Assembly: GCA_009746045.1 (NCBI GenBank)
Contig: RPFO01001656.1
Location: 1-28,364, forward strand
Length of the DNA: 28,364 nt
Source: Mesostigma viride
Taxonomy: Eukaryota > Streptophyta > Mesostigmatophyceae > Mesostigmatales > Mesostigmataceae
Reading direction: 5' to 3'
Positions 25,856 to 28,364 of this stretch are shown here, piece by piece. The position numbers were made by a program, and so were the translations under genes. The notes under the pieces are model-generated. The model ran no database searches, was not told where the DNA came from, and worked only from the letters and a program-made list of their open reading frames with translations. How positions within the stretch are numbered: the first letter of the stretch is position 1; each line of letters starts with the position of its first letter.

Positions 25856-28006
25856 ATGTCGGTTCCCCAGATAGTGCTCGACACAAACGTCAATCTGATA
25901 GTGGCTTCGTGGACGGTCGGGGCAGCAGGGTTAGCAGTAAGGAGTTTTCACAAATTCTCGACGGAGACTCCGTACGACCTGTTTGCTCGCGAAGGCCGTG
26001 GACTCGAAATTCCCGCTAGAAAAACAAGCGCAGGTGCTAGAAAAGGAGTGGAACGTGAATGACGTGCGTAATGTACCAGAAGGAGTTCGCAATCGACATT
26101 TCCCCCAAGAACTGGTCGTAGAACGTCTCAAGGATCTGTGGTATGTTCGGAGAAAGGTCAGAGAAGGGACTTTGCTATTGTATGTCGCCGTCGTTCTGTT
26201 GAAAGTGATCTCCATCAGCGACGTGTACGTCTTCCTTCCTCGAGAGTATCTTCAAGACCAGACCGTGTACTACATAAAGAACGTGTCGAACGACGTAGAA
26301 GTGAGGAACTGGGCGGTGATGACGGGCACGTTCGTTCAAGGAGGTCTGGAGTTGTGGCTCGAACGGGAGAAGGCCAGCACGCCCGCCGCGCCGAGCGTGA
26401 ACAACAGGGCCTGGGGGATCGAGAACAAGGTCACGTGGTCAGGGTTCGGTTTGAACGTGGTCCCCGCGGGGCAAGATAAGGACTCCGTGTCCGGAAAGAC
26501 TATGCAAGAATGTGCCGCCATATGCGCGAGGGATAGCAACCGGTGCGCGGGGTTCACGTGGCGCGCGAACGAACAAACCCCATCGATCGGGTCTTGCTGG
26601 TTCAAATCCGACGTGACCAGCAAAGCCATCCCTAGTTCACGGACCTTTTACACGCTGACCAACCCCGATTTCAGGAACCCCGCCTCCGCCCTCCAGTCCG
26701 TAGCGCAGAGTTCCGGCCAGGCCGCCACGGCGGCTGCGATCATTGGTCAAACTTTCTCTAGTGTGAACGCCGCTACGAAAGATATGTATGCGATAAACAA
26801 GGAAAGAGGCGACTTCGTCAGGAAAAAGGTGTTTACACCGCAGCCAGGCGTTTTTTTCACGGTCCGCAACATTTCAGACCCGAAAAACCCAAAAAGCGGC
26901 ACATGGAAGGGATCGGATGTGTCGAAGTATCTTGACTGGGCAACGTTTCCTGATTATCCAGTGTCGAGACGGCCCGAAGATATACAGCCCAGTGATATAG
27001 CCCGAGGAATGGCTTTCGTCACGAGTTGGACCTCGACGGGGATTCAGGGAGAAACGGTCACGGGATTCACAGTCCAATGGAAGAGCAAGGATCACGGGTA
27101 CTTGTACGATGTCACGGTGCCGCGATCGCAAATACCTCCCTCCGCCACCTCCCCCGCCGCCACTTCTCAGCAGGCGGCCGTCACCCCCCCCGCCACCGCT
27201 CCTCCTTCAGCGCCTGCGACGAGTTCGGCGCCCGTCATCCCCCCCGCCACCGCTCCCGCGCCTACTCCGGGCTTGCCTCCCTACTTGTTGATTGGGAGCC
27301 TGTGGGTGCCAGATAAGGTGCACCTGGCGCTCGCCGAAGAGATCAAGCGAGTCCAAGCCAATCAGTGGGACGAAAACGCGATTAGCGCCCTCCCATCGTC
27401 TTCCGGGGGGGCAAGGCTCACTCCCGCCAAGAGGCGCGAAATCGTCGTATCCACCCTTCTCGCTCGCCTTACAAGGGACCTTCCCACCAATGACATAGAA
27501 GTCCTAGCGTCCCAAAGGGGGTACATCAGCCCCCCTTTGATGTCCGTCCTTCTCGGGTGGGGCGACCTCATCCGTACGTGGAAGGCGGGCGACGTCCCGT
27601 CCGCAGTGGCGTTAGAAAACGAGCTATCCAAATCGTGGGCCAGCGCCATGAGAGGACCGATGGCGGACGGAGTCGTAGGAGTATCCACCGTCCAGCAGTC
27701 GTACAATTACCGCGCGAACGATTTTGCGTCTACCGGTCACAACATGAGCCGCATCAACACGTTCGTTGCCAATCAGAGCGCCGATTACTCGACCCGAGCG
27801 CAGACAAGAGCCGTCGCGGTCGCTCTGGGATACTCCGTCATCCCGCTCCCCTCCGCGACCTCGACAACCGCGACGACCGCGTCGACGCGTCGACCTCGAC
27901 GACCCAGACAAGCACTTCGGCCGGCTCCTCCGCGAGCACGGAGCCTGTTCTTACGCTGAGCGAGGCAGGGGGGCCGTCGCAAGCATGTGGAACAAGGACG
28001 ACGTAG
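25856..28006 (+). CDS. PAN/Apple-domain protein with frame breaks
   Basis: It starts at ATG 25856. The sense moves to a second frame at three T (25980-25982), then runs without a stop to 27959. A helical region with a hydrophobic segment (EGTLLLYVAVVLLKVI, about 26160-26208) comes first. A PAN/Apple-like domain follows (26424-26660), with Cys in MQECAAIC, NRCAGFTW and GSCWFKSD. After it come a strand-rich region, a Pro/Ala/Thr-rich linker (about 27135-27285) and a 200-residue Ser/Ala-rich domain. Near 27880, in a TCGACG-rich stretch, the Thr/Ser-rich sense seems to move to a third frame that ends at 28006. PAN/Apple domains bind proteins or sugars, so a virion surface or host-adhesion role is plausible. 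Confidence 0.55.
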
Positions 28007-28364
28007 ACGGCGCCTTGAGACGGTTCTACCACTACGCGTTCGACGCGAGTCCGGCGTTCGGCCAAGTCGACCTAGCGAACGACGTTGTCAACACGCCCAT
28101 GACGAGATGGGCTAAGGCAGTGAAGTCGAATACTTCGAGCCTCGACAGAAAATACATGGCGGCCGCGTTTAACTCTTCTGCCGCGATTCCCGAACTCAAG
28201 AAGGCGTTTTGGTCCATACCTGTCGACTTGCCCTCCGCGATGACATTGTTAGACGTCCTGATGAATCACGCGGCCACGCTGACTTCCGAAGAGGCAAACA
28301 ACGCGGTGGATCTCGCATTTCGCAGGGATCAGGTGACTCTCTTCCTCTCGAAACCTGGAAATTC
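27985..28364 (+). CDS. Partial frame to window end, C-terminal part or next gene
   Basis: From ATG 27985 a frame stays open to the end of the window (126 codons, no stop). It reads as a soluble helical protein (KDDVDGALRRFYHYAFD, later LTSEEANNAVDLAFRRD). The same frame is open upstream from about 27880 and a run of six G lies at 27968-27973. It may therefore be the continuation of the PAN-domain protein after another one-base slip, rather than a new gene. No separate promoter-like sequence precedes the ATG, which favours continuation. Family unknown. Confidence 0.45.
   Translation, partial: MWNKDDVDGALRRFYHYAFDASPAFGQVDLANDVVNTPMTRWAKAVKSNTSSLDRKYMAAAFNSSAAIPELKKAFWSIPVDLPSAMTLLDVLMNHAATLTSEEANNAVDLAFRRDQVTLFLSKPGN

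Overview
The window looks like a piece of a eukaryotic virus-derived locus, most likely related to Nucleocytoviricota (giant-virus-like), carrying a complete, young Ty3/gypsy-type LTR retrotransposon. The virus-like part is gene-dense, roughly 55-60% G+C by eye and apparently intronless. Its genes face both ways, often overlap by a few bases, and have short AT-rich promoters with TATA-like cores. Its recognisable content is a DEAD/SNF2-type helicase of the poxvirus D6/D11-like class, a Rieske oxygenase, a GNAT-like protein, a PD-(D/E)XK-fold protein, a PAN/Apple-domain protein, a possible jelly-roll structural protein, a tiny very basic protein, a candidate myristoylated protein and several membrane proteins. 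No major capsid, polymerase or packaging ATPase gene lies in the window, so the viral lineage is not fixed. The retrotransposon makes an endogenous (host-integrated) copy more likely than a free viral genome, but this is inference.

Layout. 1-2020: a divergent pair of small unknown genes that may be distant paralogues, then a 364-residue unknown protein. 2216-13885: one unknown repeat-rich gene split by the retrotransposon at 2896-12779. The element has 686-bp LTRs that look identical, a 5-bp target duplication (CTGAA), a polypurine tract, a primer-binding-site candidate, an upstream ORF with an RNase H1 N-terminal/viroplasmin-type domain, gag with a zinc knuckle, and pol (protease, RT, RNase H, integrase, chromodomain). 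All its genes lie on the minus strand. 13886-15193: two strong palindromes, then about 1.2 kb with no gene I can support. 15194-16815: an AT-richer unknown gene with a frame break. 16790-18431: a membrane-anchored protein facing four small plus-strand genes. 18449-19829: three minus-strand genes (jelly-roll-like candidate, unknown, nuclease-fold protein). 19923-20960: Rieske oxygenase. 21019-22357: a small gene converging on a broken GNAT-like gene. 22410-23797: a membrane/lipid-anchor gene set. 23794-25803: an unknown gene and the broken helicase. 25856-28364: a broken PAN/Apple-domain protein and a partial downstream frame running off the window.

The most informative pattern is the contrast in integrity. 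At least eight apparent frame breaks, several of them in homopolymers, fall in the virus-like genes, while the 6.5 kb of gag-pol has none. Taking out the element together with one target copy leaves the reading frame of the split gene continuous. Either an endogenous viral region is decaying and was recently hit by an active host retrotransposon, or the sequence carries indel errors; read-level data would decide. I found no tRNA, rRNA or CRISPR array.
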